Below, one piece after another: positions 1-8,657 of a stretch of 64,000 nt of DNA. Position 1 is the first letter of the stretch, and each line of letters starts with the position of its first letter. Where the stretch lies: contig NZ_CP108394.1 of NCBI RefSeq assembly GCF_041435215.1, forward strand, positions 806,001 through 870,000, read 5' to 3'. The notes beneath the pieces were generated by a model, which ran no database searches, was not told the origin of the DNA, and saw only the letters and a program-made list of their open reading frames with translations. The stretch comes from Streptomyces sp. NBC_01314 (lineage in GTDB: Bacteria > Actinomycetota > Actinomycetes > Streptomycetales > Streptomycetaceae). Both the position numbers and the translations under genes were made by a program.

Positions 1-216
1 CCCGTCTGACGCCTCGTCACATACAGTGTTGCGGCTTTTCGGGATCAGGCGGTCGTGGGGACGAGCTTCCATTGCCGACGGCCCGAATCCGACGCCCAGG
101 ACAACGGCTTGATGTCACCTACGCGGGGCAGTCCGACAGAGCGCACACTGTTCGCCATATCGAAGGTCGGCGTCAGCAATCTTGTCATGCACATGCCTTG
201 ATTAGGAGGACGTCCA

Positions 217-939
217 GTGGAGGGATGCAACTTCACCCGGCGGGCGATGTTGGCCGCGGCGGCCGGGGGGATCGCGGTGCTTGGTTCCGGGGCATTCACC
301 GGCACTGCCCAGGCGTCGGCGGGATCGGCTGAGAAAAGGGCCGCCGACCCGCCGACCGGGACGGTGCGAGTGTTCTGGCTCAAGCCCTCGGATGTGGCCA
401 ACGACGCGCGGTACCCCAACGGCATCACCGGCGTCATGCGGGAATCACAGCGCTTCTACCGCCAGGAACTCGGCGTGACGTTCAAGCTGAACAACCCGGC
501 GGTGGAAGTGGTCCAGGGCAATCACGGGCGGGCCTGGTACGAGAACACGCCGAACGGCGGCGAGGAGTACTGGTGGGTGGTCTTCAACATGCAGCAGGAG
601 CTGATGGCCAGGTTCGGTCTCAGGTCCCCTGACTCGCGCTGGCTGTGCGTCGGCGAGGTCAGCGCCGAGAAGGCGGGCGTCTCCGGCGGCGGTGCGGGGG
701 GCGGCTGGGTGCTCCTCAGCGGCCACGATGCCGCCGGTGCCGCCGGGACCAACGGCGCGATGAACCGGTGGTACGGCGGCATGGTGCACGAGTTGGGCCA
801 CGCCTTCGGTCTGCCCGACTCCTCGCGCACCGACGGCACACCGATGTCCGCCTCGTTCTACGACTACCCGAACTGCCACTTCGACCAGCAGCAGAAGAAC
901 GGGATACGGAACGGCCCCTACGGCAGCTTCCTGTCGTGA
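217..939 (+). CDS. Secreted metzincin-like zinc metalloprotease
   Basis: The 240-residue product starts with an export signal: a twin-arginine stretch (TRRAML) near residue 7, an Ala/Gly-rich hydrophobic core and an AQA-S type cleavage site near residue 33. The mature part carries HELGHAFGLPD near residue 193, which matches HExxHxxGxxD. In that motif two His and one Asp bind zinc and the Glu is the general base; the Asp third ligand is known from snapalysin-type (M7) Streptomyces proteases. The GTG start at 217 is preceded by AGGAGGA at 204-210, spaced 6 nt. The gene stands alone upstream of an IclR regulator and has no evident link to the catabolic genes. Protease function is inferred from the motif. 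The substrate and the exact peptidase family are unknown. Confidence 0.75.
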   Translation: MEGCNFTRRAMLAAAAGGIAVLGSGAFTGTAQASAGSAEKRAADPPTGTVRVFWLKPSDVANDARYPNGITGVMRESQRFYRQELGVTFKLNNPAVEVVQGNHGRAWYENTPNGGEEYWWVVFNMQQELMARFGLRSPDSRWLCVGEVSAEKAGVSGGGAGGGWVLLSGHDAAGAAGTNGAMNRWYGGMVHELGHAFGLPDSSRTDGTPMSASFYDYPNCHFDQQQKNGIRNGPYGSFLS

Positions 940-1175
940 GCCGCCGGGTGCCCGCCCCCGGGAACCGACGACGATCGAGCGGGCCGAGCCTGGGCTCCTG
1001 CGGCACCGGTGCCCTCCTCGAACAGCGACGTCAGGCGCGAGGGCGGCTGCGGCCGTATTGAGGAAACGCGCCTCGGCTCGAGCGGCGTGACCCAGAAAGA
1101 ACAGAAAGCCTTAAAACGGCTCAATTGTTATGACAGATTTCCTCAGGGAGTGGACGACTCTGTATCTTGTGCCAT

Positions 1176-1961
1176 GTGAGCGACGGGCGCAGGCAAGGAC
1201 GAGACAATTCGGTCCATTCGGTAGACAGGGCGATCTCGATCCTGCAGGTACTTTCCCAGCGCGGCGTGGCCGGCGTCACAGAAATCGCCAACGAGATCTC
1301 CGTACACAAGTCAACGGTGTCTCGGCTGATCGCGACTCTGGAGGCCAGAGGGCTGGTCGAGCAGGCCTCCACGCGAGGTGGGTACCGCCTGGCCTACGGC
1401 GTCCTGCGCCTGGCCGAGGGAGTGAACAAGCAGCACGATCTGACCGTGATCAGTCGTGTCGTGTGCAACCGCCTCGCGGAGGAACTGAAGGAGACCATCA
1501 TCGTCGCGGTGCACGAGGGCCGCACAGTGGTCTCCATCGACCAGGTGAACGGCTCGGACTCACTCACCATCGTGAACCGGGTCGGACAGAGTCACCCTCT
1601 GCACCCGACTTCTGCCGGCAAGGTCTTTCTCGCGTACATGCCCCGCACCGAACTGCAGACCTACCTCGACGCAGAATTGGAACGCCTCACCCCGCACACG
1701 ATTGTCGATCCGGACGTCCTGGCGAGCGAGCTGGAGACCGTGCGCAAACTCGGTTATGCCCGAGTCGACGAGGAACAGGAGATCGGGCTCGCGGCCGTCG
1801 CGGCGCCGATTCGAGCGCACGACGGTCAGGTCGCCGCCACCCTGGTGGTCTCCGGTCCCGCGTTCCGCATCAACGAGGACACGATTCCCGGCATAGTCGA
1901 ACACCTGCTGTCGGCCGCCGCGGAGATCTCGGAGCGAAACGGGTATCGGAAAGCCGGCTGA
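1176..1961 (+). CDS. IclR-family transcriptional regulator
   Basis: An N-terminal winged helix-turn-helix (VHSVDRAISILQVLSQ, then GVAGVTEIANEISVHKSTVSRLI) is followed by the C-terminal IclR effector-binding domain, with the family signatures HPLHPTSAGKVFLAY and the stretch around EEQEIGLAAVAAPI. The length of about 261 residues is normal for IclR. The start is uncertain: GTG at 1176 is used here, TTG at 1167 is in frame, and neither has a clear ribosome binding site. The gene is convergent with the minus-strand run that ends at 2279. IclR proteins commonly control aromatic, betaine and amino-acid breakdown. I infer that it regulates the betaine locus to its right, probably through the palindrome at 12339-12369. 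Confidence 0.9.
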   Translation: MSDGRRQGRDNSVHSVDRAISILQVLSQRGVAGVTEIANEISVHKSTVSRLIATLEARGLVEQASTRGGYRLAYGVLRLAEGVNKQHDLTVISRVVCNRLAEELKETIIVAVHEGRTVVSIDQVNGSDSLTIVNRVGQSHPLHPTSAGKVFLAYMPRTELQTYLDAELERLTPHTIVDPDVLASELETVRKLGYARVDEEQEIGLAAVAAPIRAHDGQVAATLVVSGPAFRINEDTIPGIVEHLLSAAAEISERNGYRKAG

Positions 1962-2195
1962 GTCGTACTGTCGACGGCCGAGGACAACACCTGTCGGCAG
2001 ACTCGTCGACGGGCAGGGGAGGAACATCCCTGCCGTCGGTTCAGCGGCCCCGGATGCCCGATGGCAGCGGCTTCGGCAGCGGACCCGCCATCGTGTCGTG
2101 TGTCCTGTGTCGTGTGGGCCATCGGTGACCTGGCGCAGCGGCGAGTCCGCCACCGGACCGTGGCCCGCCGACCCGGGGCCCGGCCAGGCAACGGT

Positions 2196-2231
2196 CAGAG
2201 GCGCCCGGCGGAGTACTGCCGGGCGCCTCTG
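2196..2231. terminator. Bidirectional hairpin between convergent genes
   Basis: A perfect 14-bp inverted repeat (arms 2196-2209 and 2218-2231, 8-nt loop) rich in G and C lies in the 317-bp gap between the iclR end (1961) and the aldehyde dehydrogenase end (2279). It has no T-run, as is usual for Streptomyces terminators. It can serve both converging transcripts. Nothing else was recognised in this gap. Confidence 0.7.
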
Positions 2232-2278
2232 CGTTCACGAAGGCCTGTAGTCACCCTGGCACTGGTGACGACGGAAGA

Positions 2279-3781
2279 TCAGCGGCCGTGATAGTGCATG
2301 ACGTGCTTCGTACGCGAGTAGTCGTCGAGCGCGTAGATCGACAGGTCGCGCCCGTACCCGGAGCCCTTGAAGCCTCCCCAGGGCACCTCGTTGGCGAGCA
2401 CGAGGTGGGAGTTGACCCAGACCGTGCCGGAGTCGAGCCGGGCGGCCACGTCGTGGCTGCGGCGGGCGTCGCTCGTCCAGACCGACGCGGACAGGCCGAG
2501 CGGCACGTTGTTGGCGCGCAGGACGGCCTCGTCCTCCGTGGAGAACGTCTCGACCGTCACCACCGGCCCGAAGATCTCTTCCCGGGTGCACGCGGCGTCG
2601 ACGGGGATGTCGACGAGCACGGTCGGCTGGACGAAGTAGCCCGTGCCGTCGAAGGCGCCTCCACCGACGGCGGCGCGCGCTCCCTCGGCCGACGCGCGGT
2701 CGAGGTGGGCGAGCACCCGGTCGTAGTGCGCCTTGGACACGAGCGGACCGACCTCGATGTCGTCGCCCGCGCCCGGGTCACCGACCTTCAGCTCGCGTAC
2801 CTGTGCCACCAGGCGGTCGACAAGGTCGGCGGCGACCGACTCGTGAACCAGTACGCGGCAGGCGGCACCGCACTCCTGGCCCCCGTTGTAGAAACTGGCG
2901 GCGCGCAGCGAGGTCGCCACCAGGTCCAGGTCCGCGTCCTCGAAGACCACGACCGGGGCCTTGCCGCCGAGTTCGAGGTGTACTCGCTTGAGGGTTTCCG
3001 CGGCGGCACGCGCGACGGCCCGTCCGCTGCCGACCGACCCGGTCAGCGCGATCATGTCGATGTCGGCGTGCTCGGCAAGGGCTGAACCGACGACGGGACC
3101 GAGTCCCGTCACGACGTTGAGCACGCCCGCGGGGAGCAGGTCGGCGACCAGTTCGGCGAACTTGAGCGTGGTCAGGGGCGTCTGTTCCGAGGGCTTGATC
3201 ACGAGGGTGTTGCCCGCGGCGAGGATCGGTGCGATCTTCCACGCCGCCATCAGGAGGGGATAGTTCCACGGTGTGACGACACCCACCACGCCGAGCGGTT
3301 CGCGCAGGATCACCGAGAGGTGGGATTCGGCGTAGTCGCCGGCCGCCATCGTCGTGGTCGCGCGCATCGCGCCGGCCATGAACCGGAAGGTGTCGATGGT
3401 TCCGTCGACGTCGTCGCGGGCCACCGAGATCGGCTTGCCCGTGTTGGCGGACTCCAGCCGGACCAGCACGTCCCGGTTGTCCGCGAGGCGGTCGGCGATG
3501 GCGTGCAGGATCTCCGAGCGCGCCTTGGGCACGAGACGCGCCCAGGGTTCCTTGGCCTTCACGGCCGCGGCGACCGCGAGGTCGACGTCCGACTCGGTGC
3601 CCAGCGCGACCCGGGCGATCACCTCTTCGGAGGCGGGATCGACGATGTCGAGCAGCTCGGCGGTCGGGGTCTCGCGAAACGCGCCGTCGATGACATGCCC
3701 GGCCGGCGGCAGATCCTTCGGGTCGAACTTGGTGGCGGCCGGTGCACGCCGTACGCCGATGGTCGGCTCCTCGGTGGACAT
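2279..3781 (-). CDS. NAD(P)-dependent aldehyde dehydrogenase (candidate 2-oxoglutarate semialdehyde dehydrogenase)
   Basis: A full-length 500-residue ALDH. It shows PWNYP with the oxyanion Asn at residue 173, LELGGKAP with the general-base Glu near 270, and NGGQECGAACR with the catalytic Cys near 304. The ATG at 3781 is preferred over upstream in-frame codons because GGAG lies just before it. The closest resemblance by eye is to gamma-aminobutyraldehyde/betaine aldehyde dehydrogenases. In this locus it follows a DHDPS-type deaminase. In hydroxyproline breakdown the step after that deaminase is oxidation of 2-oxoglutarate semialdehyde to 2-oxoglutarate, so this is the most economical role. Oxidation of an aldehyde derived from another betaine is the alternative. 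It is the last gene of the minus-strand run that starts at 12312. Confidence 0.85.
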   Translation of the reverse strand: MSTEEPTIGVRRAPAATKFDPKDLPPAGHVIDGAFRETPTAELLDIVDPASEEVIARVALGTESDVDLAVAAAVKAKEPWARLVPKARSEILHAIADRLADNRDVLVRLESANTGKPISVARDDVDGTIDTFRFMAGAMRATTTMAAGDYAESHLSVILREPLGVVGVVTPWNYPLLMAAWKIAPILAAGNTLVIKPSEQTPLTTLKFAELVADLLPAGVLNVVTGLGPVVGSALAEHADIDMIALTGSVGSGRAVARAAAETLKRVHLELGGKAPVVVFEDADLDLVATSLRAASFYNGGQECGAACRVLVHESVAADLVDRLVAQVRELKVGDPGAGDDIEVGPLVSKAHYDRVLAHLDRASAEGARAAVGGGAFDGTGYFVQPTVLVDIPVDAACTREEIFGPVVTVETFSTEDEAVLRANNVPLGLSASVWTSDARRSHDVAARLDSGTVWVNSHLVLANEVPWGGFKGSGYGRDLSIYALDDYSRTKHVMHYHGR

Positions 3782-3848
3782 GTCCACTCCTTCGGTGGTT
3801 GCGGGGCTGTGAACGCGGCCGGCCATGACAGTCGCGCGAGTGAGCGGG

Positions 3849-4763
3849 TCAGACGGCTGCGGCGTCCTGGCTCACCGTCGATGACGAGAGGGGCGCCGCC
3901 AGCTTCGAGATGGCCGCGGCCACCTCGGGGTCGAGGGGCGCGACGGGCGGCCGTGAGCCGCCGATCGCGAAGCCCGTCGCGCCGAGCGCCGTCTTGACCG
4001 CGGGGGCGAAGGGCGCCGCCATGATCGCGTCGATCAGCGGGTAGACCAGCTCCCACTCGCCGCGCGCCCGGTGCAGATCGCCCTCGCTCATGGCGGCGTG
4101 GATCGAGACCAGTTGGGCCGCCACGACGTTGGCGGTTCCGGCCATCACCCCGGCGGCGCCCTCGGAGAGCGCGGCGAGCAGCAGGGAGTCCCAGCCGACG
4201 AAGGTCGAGACGACGTCCCCGTGATTGTGGATCAGCTGCCCGGCCTGAGCGATGTCGGCGGAGGTGTCCTTGATGTACTGGATGTTCTCGACCTCGCGAG
4301 CGAGCTCGCCGACCATTGTGGGTGTCATGTTGACACCGGTGGCGATCGGGAGGTTGTAGAGCATGATCGGAATGCTCACCGACTCGGCCACGGTCGTGAG
4401 GTAGCGCTTGGTCTCCTCGATCGTGAGCGGCTCGTAGTACGGCGCCACCACCATCAGCACGGACGCCCCCGCCTGTTCCGCGTGGCGCGAGAGCTCGATG
4501 GCCTCCCTCGTGGACTGGGCGCCGGTCTGCGCCACCACGGGCACCCGGCCCGCGGTCTGGTCGATCACGGTCTCCACGACGAGGCGGCGCTCGGCGTTGC
4601 TGAGCGTGGTGAACTCCCCGGTCGAGCCGCAGGCCACGACGCCGTGGACGCCGCCGTCGATGTTACGGTCGACGACCCGTCGCAGAGTCGCCTCGTCGAC
4701 CGAGCCGTTGTCGTCGAAGGGGGTGAGAAGGGCGGACAGGACTCCGCGCAGGGGTGAGGACAT
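3849..4763 (-). CDS. DHDPS-family lyase, candidate pyrroline-4-hydroxy-2-carboxylate deaminase
   Basis: A 304-residue class I aldolase-fold protein of the DapA/N-acetylneuraminate lyase family. The substrate-carboxylate loop GSTGEF is at 46-51, the catalytic Tyr (MLYNLP) at 136 and the Schiff-base Lys (YIKDTSAD) at 165. A biosynthetic DapA would sit with lysine genes. This one lies between an FAD oxidase and an aldehyde dehydrogenase, as the hydroxyproline-pathway deaminase does; that enzyme converts 1-pyrroline-4-hydroxy-2-carboxylate to 2-oxoglutarate semialdehyde and ammonia. The role is therefore inferred from family plus context. It is separated from the ALDH by 67 bp and from the oxidase upstream by 93 bp. 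The ribosome binding site (GAAGG) is weak. Confidence 0.8.
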   Translation of the reverse strand: MSSPLRGVLSALLTPFDDNGSVDEATLRRVVDRNIDGGVHGVVACGSTGEFTTLSNAERRLVVETVIDQTAGRVPVVAQTGAQSTREAIELSRHAEQAGASVLMVVAPYYEPLTIEETKRYLTTVAESVSIPIMLYNLPIATGVNMTPTMVGELAREVENIQYIKDTSADIAQAGQLIHNHGDVVSTFVGWDSLLLAALSEGAAGVMAGTANVVAAQLVSIHAAMSEGDLHRARGEWELVYPLIDAIMAAPFAPAVKTALGATGFAIGGSRPPVAPLDPEVAAAISKLAAPLSSSTVSQDAAAV

Positions 4764-4856
4764 GGTGGAAGCACCTTCGGTGTGAAGTCGGAGATGTGGG
4801 AGGAAGGGGAAGGGGAGGAAAGCGGGGACCTACGACAGCGTCGGGTCCGGCGGCAT

Positions 4857-6236
4857 CTACGCGGCTCGGCGCAGGGGCTGGTCGGCGTCCAGGAGGTTCT
4901 CCGCGGCTTGGGCGGCCGCGAAGGCGGTGTGCACCGAGGTCTCCGTGTACTGGGTGCCGAGGTAGTCCCCCGCCAGCATCACCCGACCGTTGCTCCTGGT
5001 GAGCGTCGACTGGAGCCGGCCTCGGCCGGGGAAGCAGTAGGGCGAGGCCTCGGGCCACCGTGCCACCTCCGCCTCGGCGACGTGTGAGGCGAAGCCGGGC
5101 AGCACCTGGTCGAGATCGTCGATGTAGGTCTCGAGGACGGTCTTGTCGTCCTGCTCCAGCAGGTGGCGGGCGAGAGCGGCCGGGGAGAAGGTCATGAAGC
5201 TGCTGCCCGGCTGTCGTTCCTGCGTGTGGCCGTGCACGTTGTTGGACATGTTGAGCACCACGTTGAACGACCGCTTGGGGGTGGCTATGGCGTAGGTGCC
5301 GTCCCATGGCTGGCGTTCGGTCTCGTCGGTGAGGAAGGCCGCGCTCACGAACGGGCCGTACTTGACCTGGGAGAGTGCCTCGCGGAGGTCTTCGTCGAGG
5401 TCGACACCGATGCGGTGGCTCACGCTCGCGGTCGTGGCGAGGATGACGCTGTGGGCCTCGACCTCGCGTTCGACGCCGTCCTGGCGGTATCGCACCACGA
5501 CGGACTGGCCCTTGCTCACGACTTCCTCGGCGGCGGCGCCGAGTTGCACCCGGTCGCCCAGCGCGTCGGCGATACCTTCGAGCAGGGTGGAGGGTCCCCC
5601 GTCGATGCTGTGGGACAGTCCCGCGCCGATGTTCCAGACCAGGTTGAAGTACCCGATGCCGGCCCCTGCGGAGATCTGGTGCATCTCCGCGGAGGATCTG
5701 GTCACCGTGGGCTTGAAGAGCGCCTCGGCGTCCTCGGGGAGCGTGCCGATGAAGTCGGCGAAGGAACGGTCGTTCATGAAGTCGTAGACCCGCTGTTGGC
5801 GGGTGGCCTCGTCCTCGCCCGGGCGGCGCTTGACGAGCCGGGCGTAGCGCGCCACGGCCAACCGGACCTTCGCGCCCACCCGGATCAGACTCGCCCGGTC
5901 ACCCCACGACATGGGGACCCGGAAGGGGAAGGTCTCCACGCGACCGCTGAGCAGCAGTCGGCCGTTCATGCTGAGGCCTGTCAGGTTCCCCGGCACGGGC
6001 CTTGACGTGAACCCTGTGTCCTTCAGCAGCCGCTGGGTGGCCGACGCGGGACCGCCGTCGTAGACGTGGCCACCCCAGTTCAGCCAGTAGGGGCCACGGG
6101 CCTCCGAGCGGATCCTGCCGCCGACCCGGTCGTCGGCCTCGATCAACAGGATGTCGCGGTGGCGCAGTCTCCACGCCGCCGCCAGGCCGGCGATGCCGCC
6201 CCCGACGATCACCACGTCCTTCACGGTGTCCTCCAT
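4857..6236 (-). CDS. FAD-dependent amine oxidase (candidate imino/N-methyl-imino acid oxidase)
   Basis: A 459-residue flavoprotein with an N-terminal Rossmann ADP-binding motif (VVIVGGGIAGLAAAWRL), the LIEADDRVGGRI stretch typical of the flavin amine oxidase/protoporphyrinogen oxidase superfamily, and a C-terminal FAD-contact motif ending in NGRVMLAGDYLG. There is no signal peptide. In this locus it is the only flavoprotein placed to oxidise cis-4-hydroxy-D-proline, or its N-methyl form, to the pyrroline that the adjacent DHDPS-family enzyme would use. The known cis-hydroxyproline oxidases that I recall belong to the DAO family, so this would be a non-homologous replacement. The substrate is a prediction. 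Confidence 0.75.
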   Translation of the reverse strand: MEDTVKDVVIVGGGIAGLAAAWRLRHRDILLIEADDRVGGRIRSEARGPYWLNWGGHVYDGGPASATQRLLKDTGFTSRPVPGNLTGLSMNGRLLLSGRVETFPFRVPMSWGDRASLIRVGAKVRLAVARYARLVKRRPGEDEATRQQRVYDFMNDRSFADFIGTLPEDAEALFKPTVTRSSAEMHQISAGAGIGYFNLVWNIGAGLSHSIDGGPSTLLEGIADALGDRVQLGAAAEEVVSKGQSVVVRYRQDGVEREVEAHSVILATTASVSHRIGVDLDEDLREALSQVKYGPFVSAAFLTDETERQPWDGTYAIATPKRSFNVVLNMSNNVHGHTQERQPGSSFMTFSPAALARHLLEQDDKTVLETYIDDLDQVLPGFASHVAEAEVARWPEASPYCFPGRGRLQSTLTRSNGRVMLAGDYLGTQYTETSVHTAFAAAQAAENLLDADQPLRRAA

Positions 6237-6321
6237 GTGCCTTTGCGTATGTGTTGCCTGGTGGTGTGCACCGGGGACGGCCTTCCCGACGACGGCTGTG
6301 TGGCCGCCGGATGAACGGGAG

Positions 6322-7536
6322 TCAGGCAGCCACCATCCCGTGCGGATCGATGACGTACTTCTTCGCCGCGCCCTGGTCGAACTCCTGGTAACCCTGCGGC
6401 GCCTCGCCGAGTCCGATCGTGACGGCGTTGACCGCCTTGGCGATGTGCGCCTTGTCGGCGAGGATGAGGTTCATCAGTTGCCGGTTGTAGCGCTTGACCG
6501 GGCACTGGCCGGTGGTGAACACGTGCGACTTGGCCCAGCCGAGGCCCAGGCGTACGCCGATCTGTCCCACCTTGGCCGCGTCGTCGACCGCACCCGGGTC
6601 GCCCGTGACGTAGAGCCCCGGGATGCCGAGGGACGCGCCGGCGCGAGCGACGGTCATCATGTCGTTGAGTACCGTCGCCGGAGCCTCGCCGGCCCCCGCC
6701 CCGTGCCCGCGGGCCTCGAAGCCGACCGCGTCGACGGCGGCGTCGACCTCCGGTTCGCCCAGGATCTCCGCGATCATGTCGGCCAAATTGTTGCCGGTGC
6801 TGAGGTCGACGGTCTCGCAGCCGAAGCTCCGGGCCTGCGCGAGCCGGTCGGCGTTCATGTCACCGACGATGACGACCGAGGCACCCAGCAACTGCGCGGA
6901 GTACGCCGCGGCGAGACCAACGGGTCCGGCACCCGCGACGTACACGGTGGAGCCGGTGGTGACGCCGGCGGTGTGGGCGCCGTGGTAGCCGGTCGGGAAG
7001 ATGTCGGACAGCATCGTCAGGTCGAGGATCTTGGCCAACGCGGCGTCACGGTCGGGGAACTTCAGCAGGTTGAAGTCGGCGAACGGCACCATGACGTACT
7101 CCGCCTGGCCGCCCAGCCAGCCGCCCATGTCGACGTAGCCGTACGCCGCGCCGGCGCGGGCCGGGTTGACGTTCAGGCAGATGCCGGTCTTGCCCTCGTC
7201 GCACATCCGACAGCGCCCGCAGGCTATGTTGAACGGCACCGAGCAGATGTCGCCCTCCTTGACGAAGAGGACGTCGTCACCCACCTCGACCACTTCGCCG
7301 GTGATCTCGTGGCCCAGTGTCTGACCGATCGGGGCCGTCGTACGACCGCGGACCATGTGCTGGTCACTGCCGCAGATGTTGGTGGTGACGAGTTTCAGTA
7401 CGACGGCGTGCGGCGCCGCCTTCTTGATGCCCAGACCCTTCACCACGTCGTCGGGGAGTTCGAGCTTGGGATAGTCGATCTCCTCGACCCCGACCTTGCC
7501 GGGCCCCTGGTAGACGACGACCTTGTTGCCTGCCAT
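6322..7536 (-). CDS. fdhA: Glutathione-independent formaldehyde dehydrogenase
   Basis: A 404-residue zinc-dependent medium-chain dehydrogenase. Catalytic zinc ligands are visible in NICGSDQHMVRG and TLGHEITGEV. The structural zinc site is C-x2-C-x2-C-x7-C (ACGRCRMCDEGKTGIC). The NAD site is YVAGAGPVGLAAA. The FDH-type insertion (GFEARGHGAGAGEAP) and the WAKSHVF stretch distinguish it from ordinary alcohol dehydrogenases. The ATG at 7536 has a GGAG-type ribosome binding site; upstream in-frame codons lack one. It oxidises formaldehyde to formate. Each Rieske-type N-demethylation of a betaine releases formaldehyde, so its place between the transporter and the oxidase genes is expected. Confidence 0.92.
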   Translation of the reverse strand: MAGNKVVVYQGPGKVGVEEIDYPKLELPDDVVKGLGIKKAAPHAVVLKLVTTNICGSDQHMVRGRTTAPIGQTLGHEITGEVVEVGDDVLFVKEGDICSVPFNIACGRCRMCDEGKTGICLNVNPARAGAAYGYVDMGGWLGGQAEYVMVPFADFNLLKFPDRDAALAKILDLTMLSDIFPTGYHGAHTAGVTTGSTVYVAGAGPVGLAAAYSAQLLGASVVIVGDMNADRLAQARSFGCETVDLSTGNNLADMIAEILGEPEVDAAVDAVGFEARGHGAGAGEAPATVLNDMMTVARAGASLGIPGLYVTGDPGAVDDAAKVGQIGVRLGLGWAKSHVFTTGQCPVKRYNRQLMNLILADKAHIAKAVNAVTIGLGEAPQGYQEFDQGAAKKYVIDPHGMVAA

Positions 7537-7706
7537 GTGAGGTGACTCCGTCCTGCTCCTGGATGTGGAGCGCGATGCACGATTCACGGGTGTGTGGCGG
7601 GCTTCGTCAGGTGAGTCCCGCCCGGTCGGTGGAACGGTCAGGCCTCGGTACGGCGCTCTGCCCCATGGTCCTCATGGTGAGGAAGTGCCGTACCGGGGCA
7701 GCCGCG

Positions 7707-8615
7707 TCACTTCTTCAGGTACTTCTCCAGGGACGGCGCGTAGTCCGGGTTCTCCTTGAGCCACGCCTGAACGGCCTGCGGCTCCTTGCCCTGACCGAAC
7801 TTGTTGACCACGGCGTCCTCCAGGCTGCCGTACTGCGCGTCGGTCAGCTTGAAGTTCTTGATCATGTCGGTGACGTCCGGGAAGTCCTTGGAGAATCCGT
7901 CGCGAGCGAGGCTGTGCAGGCCTTCCGGCTTGCCGAACGCTCCCTTCGGGTCCTCGAGGGGCCGGACCGGGAAGGCCTGGTTGGCCCAGAACGGCTTCCA
8001 CAGCGTCACCACGATGGGTTCCTTCGCCGTCGTGGCCTTCTTCAGCTCCGTGAGCATCGCGGTCGTCGAGGAGGTCACCAGCTTGAACTTGCCGTCGAGC
8101 CCGTAGGCGGGGAAGACGTCGTCCTGCGTCGCCTTCGTCAGACCGGCGCCCGGCTCGATTCCGGTGACCTTGCCGTCGAACTCCTTCGCGTGGCTGGGCA
8201 GATCGGCGATCGACTTGATGTCCGAGTCGGTGGGCACCGCGAGGAAGAGCCCCGCGTTGTCGTAGTACGTGCCGACGTCCTCGATCTTGTCGCCGTACTT
8301 GTCCATGTAGGACTTGTGCGTACGCTCCGGCCAGGCGGAGGAAAGCAGGTCGATGTCCCCGTTCGCGAGTGCCGTGTACATCGGGGCGTTGTCACTGAGC
8401 TTGGTGATCTTTACTGTGTAGCCGTTCTTTTCCAGAACGTTCTTGAGCAGGTACGCCGTGCTCGTTTCGTCCGTCCATCCGGGGATCACACCCATCGTGA
8501 TGGTCTTGTCGTCACCACCGGAGCCGCTGCTTCCCGCGCAGCCGGCAGCCGCCAGGGCGAGTACGGACACGGCGATACCGAGCCGCATCGAAACCGCTCT
8601 ACTTCGCTTCGCCAT
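7707..8615 (-). CDS. Betaine-type ABC transporter substrate-binding lipoprotein
   Basis: A 302-residue protein with a basic N-terminus, a hydrophobic segment and a lipobox (LAAAGC) giving a lipid-anchored Cys near residue 26. The mature part is of the OpuAC/ProX family (TITMGVIPGWTDETSTAYLL, then GDIDLLSSAWPERTH and GIEPGAGLT). The aromatic residues in GW and AWPE are where this family forms the cation-pi box for quaternary ammonium groups. The ATG at 8615 is chosen over the upstream codon at 8636 because the signal peptide then starts MAKRSR. It is the third gene of an ATPase-permease-binding protein set on the minus strand. Confidence 0.9.
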   Translation of the reverse strand: MAKRSRAVSMRLGIAVSVLALAAAGCAGSSGSGGDDKTITMGVIPGWTDETSTAYLLKNVLEKNGYTVKITKLSDNAPMYTALANGDIDLLSSAWPERTHKSYMDKYGDKIEDVGTYYDNAGLFLAVPTDSDIKSIADLPSHAKEFDGKVTGIEPGAGLTKATQDDVFPAYGLDGKFKLVTSSTTAMLTELKKATTAKEPIVVTLWKPFWANQAFPVRPLEDPKGAFGKPEGLHSLARDGFSKDFPDVTDMIKNFKLTDAQYGSLEDAVVNKFGQGKEPQAVQAWLKENPDYAPSLEKYLKK

Positions 8616-8657
8616 CGTTGTTCTTGTTCCTCTCACGTACCGGACGGCCGTAGTGGC

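Noticed and set aside
3849..4763. Call as lysine-biosynthetic dihydrodipicolinate synthase
   Set aside because: There are no lysine genes nearby, and the position between an oxidase and an aldehyde dehydrogenase points to catabolism.
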